The position numbers were made by a program, and so were the translations under genes. A stretch of DNA of 7,930 nucleotides, from NCBI GenBank assembly GCA_964473025.1, contig CAYYMZ010000024.1, positions 1 through 7,930 on the forward strand. Reading direction: 5' to 3'. Below, one piece after another: positions 1-5,317 of this stretch (position 1 is its first letter; every line of letters starts with the position of its first letter). This stretch comes from CAYYMZ01 sp964473025 (GTDB lineage Bacteria; Patescibacteriota; UBA1384; DTJR01). The notes beneath the pieces were generated by a model. It was not told the DNA's origin and did no database searches. It saw nothing but the letters and a program-made list of their open reading frames with translations.

Positions 1-1
1 C

Positions 2-427
2 TTCTCGATCTTTAAGGTTATCCTTGGCGGATTTGGCTTGATTGCCTTGGCGGTAGCGGCGCTTGGAATGTTTAATACCCTGACAATTTCACTTATGGAA
101 AGAATCAGGGAAGTCGCGCTAATGAAGATTCTCGGCATGCGCAAAAGAGATATTCGCAATATTTTTATTACTGAAGCGGTATTTCTTGGGACATTCGGGG
201 GTCTGGTGGGTATTTTGTTGGGATATTTGGAATCGCTTCTGGCAAATGGCATTCTAAACCGGATTGCGATTAGCGCAGGGGGCGAAGCGGTTAATATTTT
301 CTACCTGCCGATATGGTTTGCAATTGTCGTGATTTTATTCTCACTTTTGATCGGGTTTCTCACTGGTCTATATCCCGCTCGTCGTGCTTCCCGCATCAAT
401 GCGCTTGATGTGATGCGGTATGAGTAG
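2..427 (+). CDS. ABC transporter permease, MacB/FtsX type, C-terminal part (5' truncated by window edge)
   Basis: The reading frame is open from base 2, so the true start lies upstream of the window. The TTG at 38 is an internal leucine codon. The visible ~141 residues are the C-terminal part of an FtsX-domain permease: one transmembrane helix ending in GMFNTLTISLMERIREVALM, a cytosolic MKILGMRKRDI segment, two more hydrophobic helices, and the typical end LYPARRASRINALDVMRYE. MacB-type permeases nearly always finish with a PARRAARLDPIEALRYE-like tail. These proteins pair with an ATPase of the LolD/MacB kind and act in the inner membrane, usually in mechanotransmission, lipoprotein or peptide export, or wall-hydrolase control. 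The substrate cannot be told from this fragment. The partner ATPase is probably just upstream, outside the window. The family call is secure and the exact role is open. Confidence 0.9.
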   Translation, partial: FSIFKVILGGFGLIALAVAALGMFNTLTISLMERIREVALMKILGMRKRDIRNIFITEAVFLGTFGGLVGILLGYLESLLANGILNRIAISAGGEAVNIFYLPIWFAIVVILFSLLIGFLTGLYPARRASRINALDVMRYE

Positions 428-460
428 ATAAAAAACGTTGTCAATCATTTCGTCAAATTG

Positions 461-517
461 TGAGACTCCCTTTTTATAGTGTCTTATTTTGTCTCATTTT
501 CCACCCTCATAGGGAGT
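461..517 (+). other. Non-coding stretch with two mutually exclusive hairpins and a tandem 10-mer
   Basis: This lies in the 242-base gap between the ABC permease and the first small gene. TGAGAC (461-466) can pair with GTCTCA (491-496), which is followed by TTTT and could act as a weak terminator for the permease. ACTCCCT (465-471) can instead pair with AGGGAGT (511-517). The two stems share bases 465-466, so only one can form fully. Bases 481-500 are a tandem 10-mer, GTCTTATTTT then GTCTCATTTT (9/10 identical). No open reading frame with a ribosome binding site is visible. It could be a structured leader or trailer, or a relic of an insertion-sequence end. The function is unknown. Confidence 0.35.
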
Positions 518-568
518 AGAAGGTTCCAGACCCGAGTGTCCCGCCACTGACTTTTAAGACAAAATGCT

Positions 569-590
569 ATGGCCCGGCTGGGCCATTTTT
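569..590 (+). terminator. Intrinsic terminator upstream of the small-gene islet
   Basis: A perfect 7-bp stem ATGGCCC / GGGCCAT (569-575 with 580-586) has a GGCT loop and runs directly into TTTTT (586-590). It probably ends the transcript arriving from the ABC permease side, or a short RNA from 428-568. It insulates the promoter that begins 12 bases downstream. Confidence 0.8.
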
Positions 591-602
591 AAGTTATCAT
601 GA

Positions 603-631
603 TTGACAAATACGGGTTTTTCGGATATAAA
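603..631 (+). promoter_or_regulatory. Near-consensus sigma-70 promoter for the three-gene islet
   Basis: A perfect -35 box TTGACA (603-608) is followed by a 17-base spacer and the -10 box TATAAA (626-631, continuing as TATAAAAT). The predicted transcription start is near 638, which leaves a leader of about 32 bases before the ATG at 670. This is the strongest promoter-like sequence in the window and suggests high constitutive expression. No operator or riboswitch is evident. Confidence 0.85.
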
Positions 632-655
632 ATCGGTATACACATTTGCACCACC

Positions 656-661
656 GGGAGG
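656..661 (+). promoter_or_regulatory. Shine-Dalgarno sequence that fixes the start of the first islet gene
   Basis: GGGAGG (656-661) lies 8 bases before the ATG at 670. It supports that start over the in-frame TTG at 646, which would be only about 8 bases from the predicted transcription start and would place the Shine-Dalgarno inside the gene. Confidence 0.8.
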
Positions 662-669
662 TCATTGAC

Positions 670-927
670 ATGGCGGAAAAGACAGAGCCCAAGGTAACGT
701 TCACAATCACACCAATCGACAGAACGGGGGAGGTGACACAAGAAGAGGTCGCGACGGTTTTGCATGAAGCGTGCCCCGGGGAGGAGATCCAGGCTACACC
801 CTGGTTTGACGGGGCTGGTGTGTGGGTTATCGCCAGCGAGGAGGTGCACAATGCGGCCCTCCGCGTAGCCGCTCTGCATAACTGGCGAGTGCAGGCGCAG
901 TCCAATCCGCAGCAGCAGTTGCAGTAG
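670..927 (+). CDS. Small hypothetical protein, first gene of the GC-rich islet
   Basis: This 85-residue protein belongs to no family I recognise. The ATG at 670 is chosen because GGGAGG sits 8 bases upstream and a strong promoter lies at 603-631. The sequence is soluble-looking, with no signal peptide or membrane helix. By eye it suggests a small alpha/beta fold: a strand around KVTFTITPI, a helix around TQEEVATVLHEAC, a strand pair around EIQATPWFDGAGVWVIAS, a helix around EEVHNAALRVAALHN, a strand at WRVQAQ, then a glutamine-rich tail. A beta-alpha-beta-beta-alpha-beta (ferredoxin-like) arrangement is possible but is inference. It is the promoter-proximal member of a three-gene unit and is separated by 33 bases from the next gene. 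Its GC content (37 of 60 bases in the line beginning at 721) is well above that of pilB and the right-hand genes. Confidence 0.8.
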   Translation: MAEKTEPKVTFTITPIDRTGEVTQEEVATVLHEACPGEEIQATPWFDGAGVWVIASEEVHNAALRVAALHNWRVQAQSNPQQQLQ

Positions 928-960
928 AATACTCAGCAAAAGCAAAAAGGGGGAAGTCGT

Positions 961-1263
961 ATGCTAGGTGGCAGTGTCTGTGATTCGGAAGAGGAGCTCA
1001 ATGGGAGAAACGTCGTTCTGAGGTGTGTGGCTAGAATAGGGTTACTGACATCTTCGGACGCCAGGAGAGTCCTTGAGGCAAGGGTTGAGGGGGCGCAGTT
1101 CTGTGCCCATGGCCAGAAGAGCCTCCAGGTAATGAGGGTCAACGATGAGCTCAAGGCGGCCTTTGCCGACAACGAGGCGGGGTTGTTCGTAATCACGGCA
1201 GACAGCTATGCCGGGGAACTGGTGAGGAACCTCTCTGATCTCTACATCATCACGGAAACCTAG
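961..1263 (+). CDS. Small hypothetical protein, second gene of the GC-rich islet
   Basis: This 100-residue protein is not recognised. The ATG at 961 has a strong Shine-Dalgarno, AAGGGGGAAG, ending about 5 bases before it. There is no signal peptide or clear membrane helix. Three cysteines (in GGSVCDSEE, VLRCVAR and AQFCAHGQ) are scattered rather than paired, so no metal site is argued. The middle is mixed alpha/beta, with a helix around SSDARRVLEARV. The end, LFVITADSYAGELVRNLSDLYIITE, alternates strand, helix and strand. The stop at 1261-1263 overlaps the Shine-Dalgarno of the third gene, so the two are probably translationally coupled. GC content is 35-37 per 60 bases in the lines at 1081 and 1141. 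Strong translation signals argue that the gene is real despite the lack of a family. Confidence 0.8.
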   Translation: MLGGSVCDSEEELNGRNVVLRCVARIGLLTSSDARRVLEARVEGAQFCAHGQKSLQVMRVNDELKAAFADNEAGLFVITADSYAGELVRNLSDLYIITET

Positions 1264-1272
1264 GAGGGAACC

Positions 1273-1599
1273 GTGCCAAACAAAACAGCAAATGAAGCGT
1301 CAGCGAGTACAATCGTTTGCGCGCTCGAGAGAGGTGATTTCCAGGTTGCGCTGGAGATGACCGCTTGTGTTAGTCGCAGGCGGATAGCCGACGAAGTCGA
1401 TCGGCTAATCGACCTGGGCCACGACTTTCTGGCGGTGCTTCTCACCTTTTGCCAGGGTGACGGAGGGCTGCTTGCGGCAATCTGCGAACGGGTAGACCCT
1501 GTTTACGAGGAAGCCGCCGGGGACATCTTCCTGTCAGCGGTAGACCCGGATGTACTCGACGCGCTTCGGCGCGATGGACCCATTACGGCTGCGGCCTGA
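1273..1599 (+). CDS. Small hypothetical helical protein, third gene of the GC-rich islet (GTG start)
   Basis: This 108-residue protein is not recognised. It starts at GTG 1273, preceded by AGGAGGG (1262-1268), which begins inside the stop codon of the previous gene. The protein appears almost wholly alpha-helical and acidic: helices around STIVCALERGDFQVALEMTA, RRIADEVDRLIDLGHDFLAVLL and DPDVLDALRRD, with no signal peptide or membrane span. It ends at a TGA codon, which shows that TGA is a stop here. The hairpin terminator follows 18 bases later, closing the unit. Tight spacing and shared base composition suggest the three products act together or in one complex. No function can be assigned from the sequence. 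Confidence 0.8.
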   Translation: MPNKTANEASASTIVCALERGDFQVALEMTACVSRRRIADEVDRLIDLGHDFLAVLLTFCQGDGGLLAAICERVDPVYEEAAGDIFLSAVDPDVLDALRRDGPITAAA

Positions 1600-1617
1600 C
1601 GGCCAAGGAGGTTTGCG

Positions 1618-1661
1618 GGGGGTGGTTGAAGCGAATGCTTCAACCACCCCCTTTCTCTTTT
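1618..1661 (+). terminator. Strong intrinsic terminator closing the three-gene islet
   Basis: A perfect 15-bp stem, GGGGGTGGTTGAAGC (1618-1632) with GCTTCAACCACCCCC (1637-1651), encloses a GAAT loop and is followed by TTTCTCTTTT (1652-1661). It is the most stable hairpin in the window and begins 18 bases after the last islet stop codon. Confidence 0.95.
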
Positions 1662-1668
1662 ATGGGCT

Positions 1669-1694
1669 TAAAATGGTAAAATGGATTAAAACGG
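1669..1694 (+). repeat. Short tandem repeat, TAAAATGG x3
   Basis: TAAAATGG occurs at 1669-1676 and 1677-1684, and a variant TAAAACGG at 1687-1694. It lies just after the islet terminator, at the left border of the four-helix-bundle element. The AT-rich copies could also supply a -10 box for that gene, but no convincing -35 partner is seen. Confidence 0.5.
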
Positions 1695-1695
1695 A

Positions 1696-1714
1696 AAGCT
1701 AAAAGTGTAAAGCG
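1696..1714 (+). repeat. Left arm of imperfect inverted repeat around the four-helix-bundle gene
   Basis: AAGCTAAAA (1696-1704) is the exact reverse complement of TTTTAGCTT at 2082-2090. TAAAGCG (1708-1714) is the exact reverse complement of CGCTTTA at 2114-2120. The two pairings are not nested, so this is a family of related words flanking the gene rather than one clean stem. The context is AT-rich and repetitive, so part of the match could arise by chance. Confidence 0.45.
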
Positions 1715-1730
1715 TAAAAGAAAAATATAT

Positions 1731-2081
1731 ATGAAAAAGGATGAGTTAAAGTATCGTTCCTATCGATTCGCCCTCGAAATTATAAGAATGAGATCTTTAT
1801 TGCCGAAGGACAAGACAGCAGAAGTAATCGGAGACCAACTGTTGCGTAGCGGCACATCGATAGGTGCGAACATTGTTGAGGCACAATCAGGGAGTTCAAA
1901 AAAGGATTTTACAAATTTTTATTCATATGCCTTGAAGTCGGCGAATGAAACAAAATTTTGGCTTTGTCTTCTGCGAGATTCTGGGGTAGGTGACAAAAGT
2001 CTAATTGAAAAATTGTTGGGCGAAGCGGTCGAGCTGGCCAACATCCTTGGAAGAAGCATTTTAACGATGAAAGGAAAATAA
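1731..2081 (+). CDS. Four-helix-bundle protein (23S rRNA intervening-sequence / S23-type family)
   Basis: This 116-residue protein matches the four-helix-bundle family first known from proteins encoded in intervening sequences of bacterial 23S rRNA genes and related to the accessory protein Avd of diversity-generating retroelements. The family signature SGTSIGANIVEAQ is present at about residues 40-52, followed by SSKKDFTNFYSYALKSANE and FWLCLLRDSG. The four helices run approximately 4-22, 28-52, 57-86 and 91-113. Length is normal and the protein is complete. The ATG at 1731 has no clear Shine-Dalgarno (AAAAGAAAAATATAT precedes it). The gene is not in an rRNA gene and no reverse transcriptase or variable repeat is visible, so it is a free-standing copy. 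It is bracketed by related AT-rich inverted sequence. The molecular role of such free-standing members is not established; nucleic-acid binding is a reasonable inference. Confidence 0.9.
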   Translation: MKKDELKYRSYRFALEIIRMRSLLPKDKTAEVIGDQLLRSGTSIGANIVEAQSGSSKKDFTNFYSYALKSANETKFWLCLLRDSGVGDKSLIEKLLGEAVELANILGRSILTMKGK

Positions 2082-2128
2082 TTTTAGCTTAAGTTTCCAT
2101 GCTTTAAATTTTTCGCTTTAAGCTTTAA
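2082..2128 (+). repeat. Right arm of imperfect inverted repeat: reiterated GCTTTAA words
   Basis: Immediately after the four-helix-bundle stop codon come TTTTAGCTT (2082-2090), then GCTTTAA at 2101-2107, 2115-2121 and 2122-2128. Read on the - strand these give TTAAAGC words that resemble the TAAAGCG and AAGCTAAAA words upstream of the gene. The arm ends about 10 bases before the pilB start and so occupies its leader. Confidence 0.5.
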
Positions 2129-2138
2129 CTTTTTTATT

Positions 2139-3707
2139 ATGCCCGATATCGACAAAGCCCTTAAAATATTTTCTCGCGAGGAAGAAGAAAAAGTCACTCG
2201 CGATCACGCCAAAAAAATCGGTGTACCTTATGCTAATTTGGTCGGTTATCCTTTTACTCCCGACGTTCTCTCGATTATCCCCAAAGAAATTTGCACAAAA
2301 TACAGCGTTATCGCTTATTACAAACTAAATAACGACGTCAAGGTCGCCTCGTCACATCCGGAAAACCCCAGTTTGATTCCGGCACTCAAGGAACTCTCCG
2401 CCGCCACCGGTTTTAAATTTTATTTATATTTATGCTCCGACTCGTCGCTTAGATACGGCTTAGCACAGCTTGAATTCGTCAAAGAGGCGCCTAAGACCCT
2501 GGAAAAGCATGTCATTCCGCAAGAGTTTATAAACAGCCGTTTGGGCGGCGCTGGTGACCTAAAAACAATTGGCACAAGAATTGCCACAACCCCTGTGACG
2601 GAAATTTTGGATATTGTTTTCGCCGGTGCCATTCACCTTGAGGCGTCCGACATTCACATTGAAGCGGTTGAGGGAGGAGCGCGGGTGCGCTACCGTTTGG
2701 ATGGTATTTTACAAGACATTGCCGCCATTCCCGACATTACATTTAAGGCGGTCAGAAACCGCATTAAATATCTGGCCAAATTAAAACTCAATGTTTTCGA
2801 TGCGCCGCAGGACGGGCGGTTTGATATTACAATCGGCACCCAAGATGTCGATGTCAGGGTTTCGCTGATTCCTGGGGCGTGGGGCGAGGTCATCGTGATG
2901 CGGTTGTTGAATCCCTCGGGCGAAATAATTTCGCTTGAACGCCTCGGCTTTCGCGAAGACGCCCTTGCCGCTATTGCCGAGGCGATTGGCAAGCCAAACG
3001 GCGCCATCTTTAATACCGGCCCGACCGGATCGGGCAAAACGACCACGCTGTATGCCATTTTGCAAAAATTAAACAAGCCGGAAGTCAAAATCATCACGTT
3101 GGAAGATCCGATCGAATACAGGATCAAGGGGGTTGATCAAAGCCAAGTTAATCCGGCAAAAAATTATGATTTTTCGTCTGGCTTGAAACACGTTTTGCGC
3201 CAAGATCCCGACGTGATTATGGTCGGCGAGGTGCGCGATCTCGAGACGGCCGCGACCGCTCTTCAGGCCGCCTTGACGGGACACTTGGTTTTGACCACAC
3301 TGCATACCAACTCGGCGCCGTCGGCGATTCCGCGGTTACTTGATATGGGTGTCAAACCGTTTCTGCTATCCGGTTCGATTAATTTAATTATCGCGCAACG
3401 GCTTGTCCGCAAAATCTGTTCAGAGTGCAAGGGAAAAGGCGGGGAGTGTAATATCTGCAAGGGAACCGGTTACAAGGGGAGAATTGCTATTATCGAAACA
3501 ATGAAAATAACACCCAGAATCGAGGGCTTAATTGCCTCGGCGGGGACAATCGCTCAATTCGAAGCCGCCGCCCGCGAGGACGGCATGGTAACGATGTTTG
3601 CCGACGGCATGGAGAAAGTCCGTCTCGGAATTACGACCGAGCAAGAAGTGAGGAGGGTAACCGACGAAACCCTCTATCAAAACCCGAAATCGAACGAGAA
3701 CGAATAG
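2139..3707 (+). CDS. pilB: Type IV pilus assembly / type II secretion ATPase, PilB/GspE family
   Basis: This 522-residue secretion ATPase appears complete. It is a cytoplasmic hexameric motor that drives pilin polymerisation at the inner membrane in type IV pilus or type II secretion systems. An N-terminal GspE-N-like domain spans about residues 1-115. The ATPase core follows with Walker A GPTGSGKTT (K300), Walker B VIMVGEVRD (E364), the His box TGHLVLTTLHTN (H382, H389) and a zinc-binding tetracysteine C427-x2-C430...C437-x2-C440. The tetracysteine favours PilB/GspE over PilT. All key residues are intact. The ATG at 2139 is the first start codon after an in-frame TAG at 2085, yet no Shine-Dalgarno is visible in the T-rich leader. 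No other pilus gene (pilC, pilT, pilM, prepilin) is adjacent, so it is an orphan in this window. PilB and GspE are hard to separate from sequence alone; the symbol is a best guess. Confidence 0.93.
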   Translation: MPDIDKALKIFSREEEEKVTRDHAKKIGVPYANLVGYPFTPDVLSIIPKEICTKYSVIAYYKLNNDVKVASSHPENPSLIPALKELSAATGFKFYLYLCSDSSLRYGLAQLEFVKEAPKTLEKHVIPQEFINSRLGGAGDLKTIGTRIATTPVTEILDIVFAGAIHLEASDIHIEAVEGGARVRYRLDGILQDIAAIPDITFKAVRNRIKYLAKLKLNVFDAPQDGRFDITIGTQDVDVRVSLIPGAWGEVIVMRLLNPSGEIISLERLGFREDALAAIAEAIGKPNGAIFNTGPTGSGKTTTLYAILQKLNKPEVKIITLEDPIEYRIKGVDQSQVNPAKNYDFSSGLKHVLRQDPDVIMVGEVRDLETAATALQAALTGHLVLTTLHTNSAPSAIPRLLDMGVKPFLLSGSINLIIAQRLVRKICSECKGKGGECNICKGTGYKGRIAIIETMKITPRIEGLIASAGTIAQFEAAAREDGMVTMFADGMEKVRLGITTEQEVRRVTDETLYQNPKSNENE

Positions 3708-3796
3708 TTCTATGTGAGATATTCGAGCTTTGATGTGCAGGGAGGTCAAGCGTGTAACCAACGAGGAAAATTTGAACCAAACACAAAGCTAGATTT

Positions 3797-3863
3797 TTGA
3801 GTTTTAGTGTGTGGGTTCAAAAGAGTCACTAACGAGAGTGTCAGCTAACAAACCTCAATTTTT
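3797..3863 (+). terminator. Possible imperfect terminator hairpin between convergent genes
   Basis: TTGAGTTTTAG (3797-3807) pairs imperfectly with CTAACAAACCTCAA (3845-3858), which is followed by TTTTT (3859-3863). Inside is a small CACT / AGTG stem-loop. The outer stem is interrupted and the loop is long, so this is only a candidate stop for the pilB transcript. It overlaps the last codon of the convergent pilin gene. Nothing else is seen in the 154-base convergent gap. Confidence 0.35.
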
Positions 3864-4257
3864 AGCCACCAAAACCAATCACGCTACTTCCAGTTATGTA
3901 GCTGTAGATTGCTAATGCGGCAATGATAATAATAATACCGATAATTGCGTTGGTAATGGCCACCCGTCCTTTGCTTGCCTTTTCAGCATCTCCACCGGCG
4001 GTGACATAGGAAATACCTCCCCAGATCAGATAAACTACTGCAAGAACACCTGCCAGAAGAAGGATGATGTTGATGAGATTTGTAACCAAAACGCTTAAAT
4101 CCCCGCCAAAAACTTTTATGCCTTCGATCGGTGTTCCGTTTATATCGCCCAAGTCTCCGGGTGCTGCTTTTGCTATCCCTACGATCGAACCAACCGACAA
4201 AGCCAGCAGTGAGAACTTTGTGCCAACTGATTTTGCTACCTCTATAACTTTTTTCAT
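3862..4257 (-). CDS. VirB2/TrbC-like pilin (pilin-like conjugal transfer protein)
   Basis: This 131-residue protein has the layout of a VirB2/TrbC pilin. An N-terminal signal segment (hydrophobic about residues 14-30) leads to a likely signal-peptidase site near AKA-APG (31/32). A transmembrane helix follows at about 55-80, then a short polar loop GGDAEKASKGR (88-98) and a second helix at about 100-121. The loop followed by AITNAIIGIIIIIAA is characteristic of the pilin-like conjugal-transfer proteins common in Patescibacteria and also known from mycoplasmas. Such subunits sit in the membrane and polymerise into type IV secretion pili. The start at 4257 is supported by AAGGGAGGG 3 bases upstream, and a promoter lies upstream at 4288-4317. 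The next gene upstream is separated by 76 bases, so the pilin can be expressed independently. Its secretion partners are not in the window. Confidence 0.82.
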   Translation of the reverse strand: MKKVIEVAKSVGTKFSLLALSVGSIVGIAKAAPGDLGDINGTPIEGIKVFGGDLSVLVTNLINIILLLAGVLAVVYLIWGGISYVTAGGDAEKASKGRVAITNAIIGIIIIIAALAIYSYITGSSVIGFGG

Positions 4258-4260
4258 TTA

Positions 4261-4269
4261 CCCTCCCTT
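4261..4269 (-). promoter_or_regulatory. Strong Shine-Dalgarno of the pilin gene
   Basis: Read on the - strand the sequence is AAGGGAGGG, then TAA, then the ATG at 4257. It is the best ribosome binding site on the right-hand side, consistent with high synthesis of a structural pilin. Confidence 0.8.
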
Positions 4270-4287
4270 AAATTTTGTGCTAAAAAA

Positions 4288-4317
4288 ATTATACTACGTT
4301 TATTTAAGACATTACAA
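4288..4317 (-). promoter_or_regulatory. Sigma-70-like promoter of the pilin gene
   Basis: On the - strand a perfect -10 box TATAAT (4293-4288) is preceded by an 18-base spacer and a -35 box TTGTAA (4317-4312, 4 of 6 consensus bases). A second, perfect TTGACA (4337-4332) overlaps the stop codon of the upstream propeller gene, with a poor -10 (TAATGT) 17 bases downstream. It could be a weak extra promoter. The pilin transcript would start near 4281. Confidence 0.65.
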
Positions 4318-4333
4318 TAGCCAGAAATCGCTG

Positions 4334-5314
4334 TCAATTGATCGGAATGATTTTCTTGGCCGAATCGGTCTGTATTAAAACCTGATTTCCATCCTGCAAT
4401 ATCTGCATGCCCACTACGTTTACACTGCCCAAATCCTTAACCGGTTTTTCTGTTTTGGTCGCCGGATCGAAGCTTAAAAGCTGTGTCGCCTTGATGAAAT
4501 ATATTTTTTTAGAGTCAGCTGTCCAGGCGATATTTTCCAGCGATTTATCAAACTCTAAGATAGTGGCTCTATTTGCCCAATCAATTAACTTTGTTTTTGG
4601 CTGGCCGGCATCCGTGACGGTTTGGTAGGCGATATATCTACTCTGCGGAACCGTTTTAATCCTTAATCCGTTGCCCGAAACAAAATTGGTTTTGGCGCCG
4701 GTTGTTAAATTAAGAATCGAGGAGTTGTTTTCTGAAACATCGCTTGCAAAGGGGCTGATAACCACGTGGCTGTCGTCTAGAATGCTAATATCGTTCGGGC
4801 TTTCGTCTCCGATTGGAATTTGTTTTAATACTTTGCCCGTTGACAGTGACAAAACAACAACCTCGCCTTTGCCGTCTGGCGGCAGGGCTTGATAAATAAT
4901 GGACGTGTCGTTTAGCCAGTGTGGGGAGAAAATGCTATTTTTGGTTATGTCGTTGAAGTTTGAGCCAAGCGACTTAACGGTAATGTTTGTGCTATCGGGA
5001 TTAAACTTAACAGTATCAAGCCCCGCATTCGGGTCGGTGGCGTACAAAAATGACTTTTGGTCGGGAGATATTTCCAAATACAGCGGGTCCTGCCCTGATA
5101 AATCATAAATTGGTTTATAGGAATTATTTGCGGGGTCGTAGGTTTCAACCTGACCGGTCTTTTGGTCATACGCGATGCCCGCCCCAGAGGGGTTGTAATA
5201 AACAACGGGATTATTATCAGTCGAGCCACTGTCTTTTTTGCTGGCAAAGTAAAAAACAGCCGCTCCGACAACTAAAACTGCGATGATTATTAGATAGATT
5301 TTTTTGTTTTTCAT
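4334..5314 (-). CDS. Membrane-anchored beta-propeller (TolB/WD40-like) protein, function unknown
   Basis: This 326-residue protein has a single N-terminal transmembrane anchor (residues 5-24, after MKNKK) and a Ser/Asp/Asn-rich linker, so the rest should lie outside the membrane. The outer domain shows about six repeats of the beta-propeller type, each with a strand pattern like ISPDQKSFLYA (82-92): FSPHWLNDTSIIYQA (129-143), ISILDDSHVVIS (176-187), VPQSRYIAYQT (222-232), IAWTADSKKIYFI (262-274) and MQILQDGNQVLIQT (303-316). No catalytic motif is visible. Such propellers usually act as protein- or glycan-binding scaffolds. The ATG at 5314 is 3 bases from the stop of the CHAP gene with no close Shine-Dalgarno; a GGAGGAG lies about 20 bases upstream, inside the preceding gene. 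Translation is probably coupled. Its place between wall hydrolases and a pilin suggests an envelope role (inference). Confidence 0.8.
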   Translation of the reverse strand: MKNKKIYLIIIAVLVVGAAVFYFASKKDSGSTDNNPVVYYNPSGAGIAYDQKTGQVETYDPANNSYKPIYDLSGQDPLYLEISPDQKSFLYATDPNAGLDTVKFNPDSTNITVKSLGSNFNDITKNSIFSPHWLNDTSIIYQALPPDGKGEVVVLSLSTGKVLKQIPIGDESPNDISILDDSHVVISPFASDVSENNSSILNLTTGAKTNFVSGNGLRIKTVPQSRYIAYQTVTDAGQPKTKLIDWANRATILEFDKSLENIAWTADSKKIYFIKATQLLSFDPATKTEKPVKDLGSVNVVGMQILQDGNQVLIQTDSAKKIIPIN

Positions 5315-5317
5315 AAT

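Noticed and set aside
516..552. tRNA-like T-arm (GGTTCCAGACCC) near 521
   Set aside because: The flanking bases do not form a 5-bp T stem, and no acceptor, D or anticodon arms could be found upstream.
646..669. TTG at 646 as start of the first islet gene
   Set aside because: It lies only about 8 bases after the predicted transcription start, and a good Shine-Dalgarno points to the ATG at 670.
589..945. 118-codon open frame on the - strand opposite the first islet gene
   Set aside because: It covers the terminator and promoter region and lacks a start signal; the + strand gene has clear expression signals.
1731..2081. Diversity-generating retroelement suggested by the Avd-like four-helix-bundle protein
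   Set aside because: No reverse transcriptase, template repeat or variable repeat is present nearby.
2690..3127. 145-codon open frame on the - strand inside pilB
   Set aside because: It is antisense to the conserved ATPase core, has no ribosome binding site and encodes no recognisable protein.
3700..3861. Intrinsic terminator for the - strand pilin gene
   Set aside because: On the - strand the candidate hairpin is followed by an A-rich rather than T-rich tract, so it only fits a + strand terminator.
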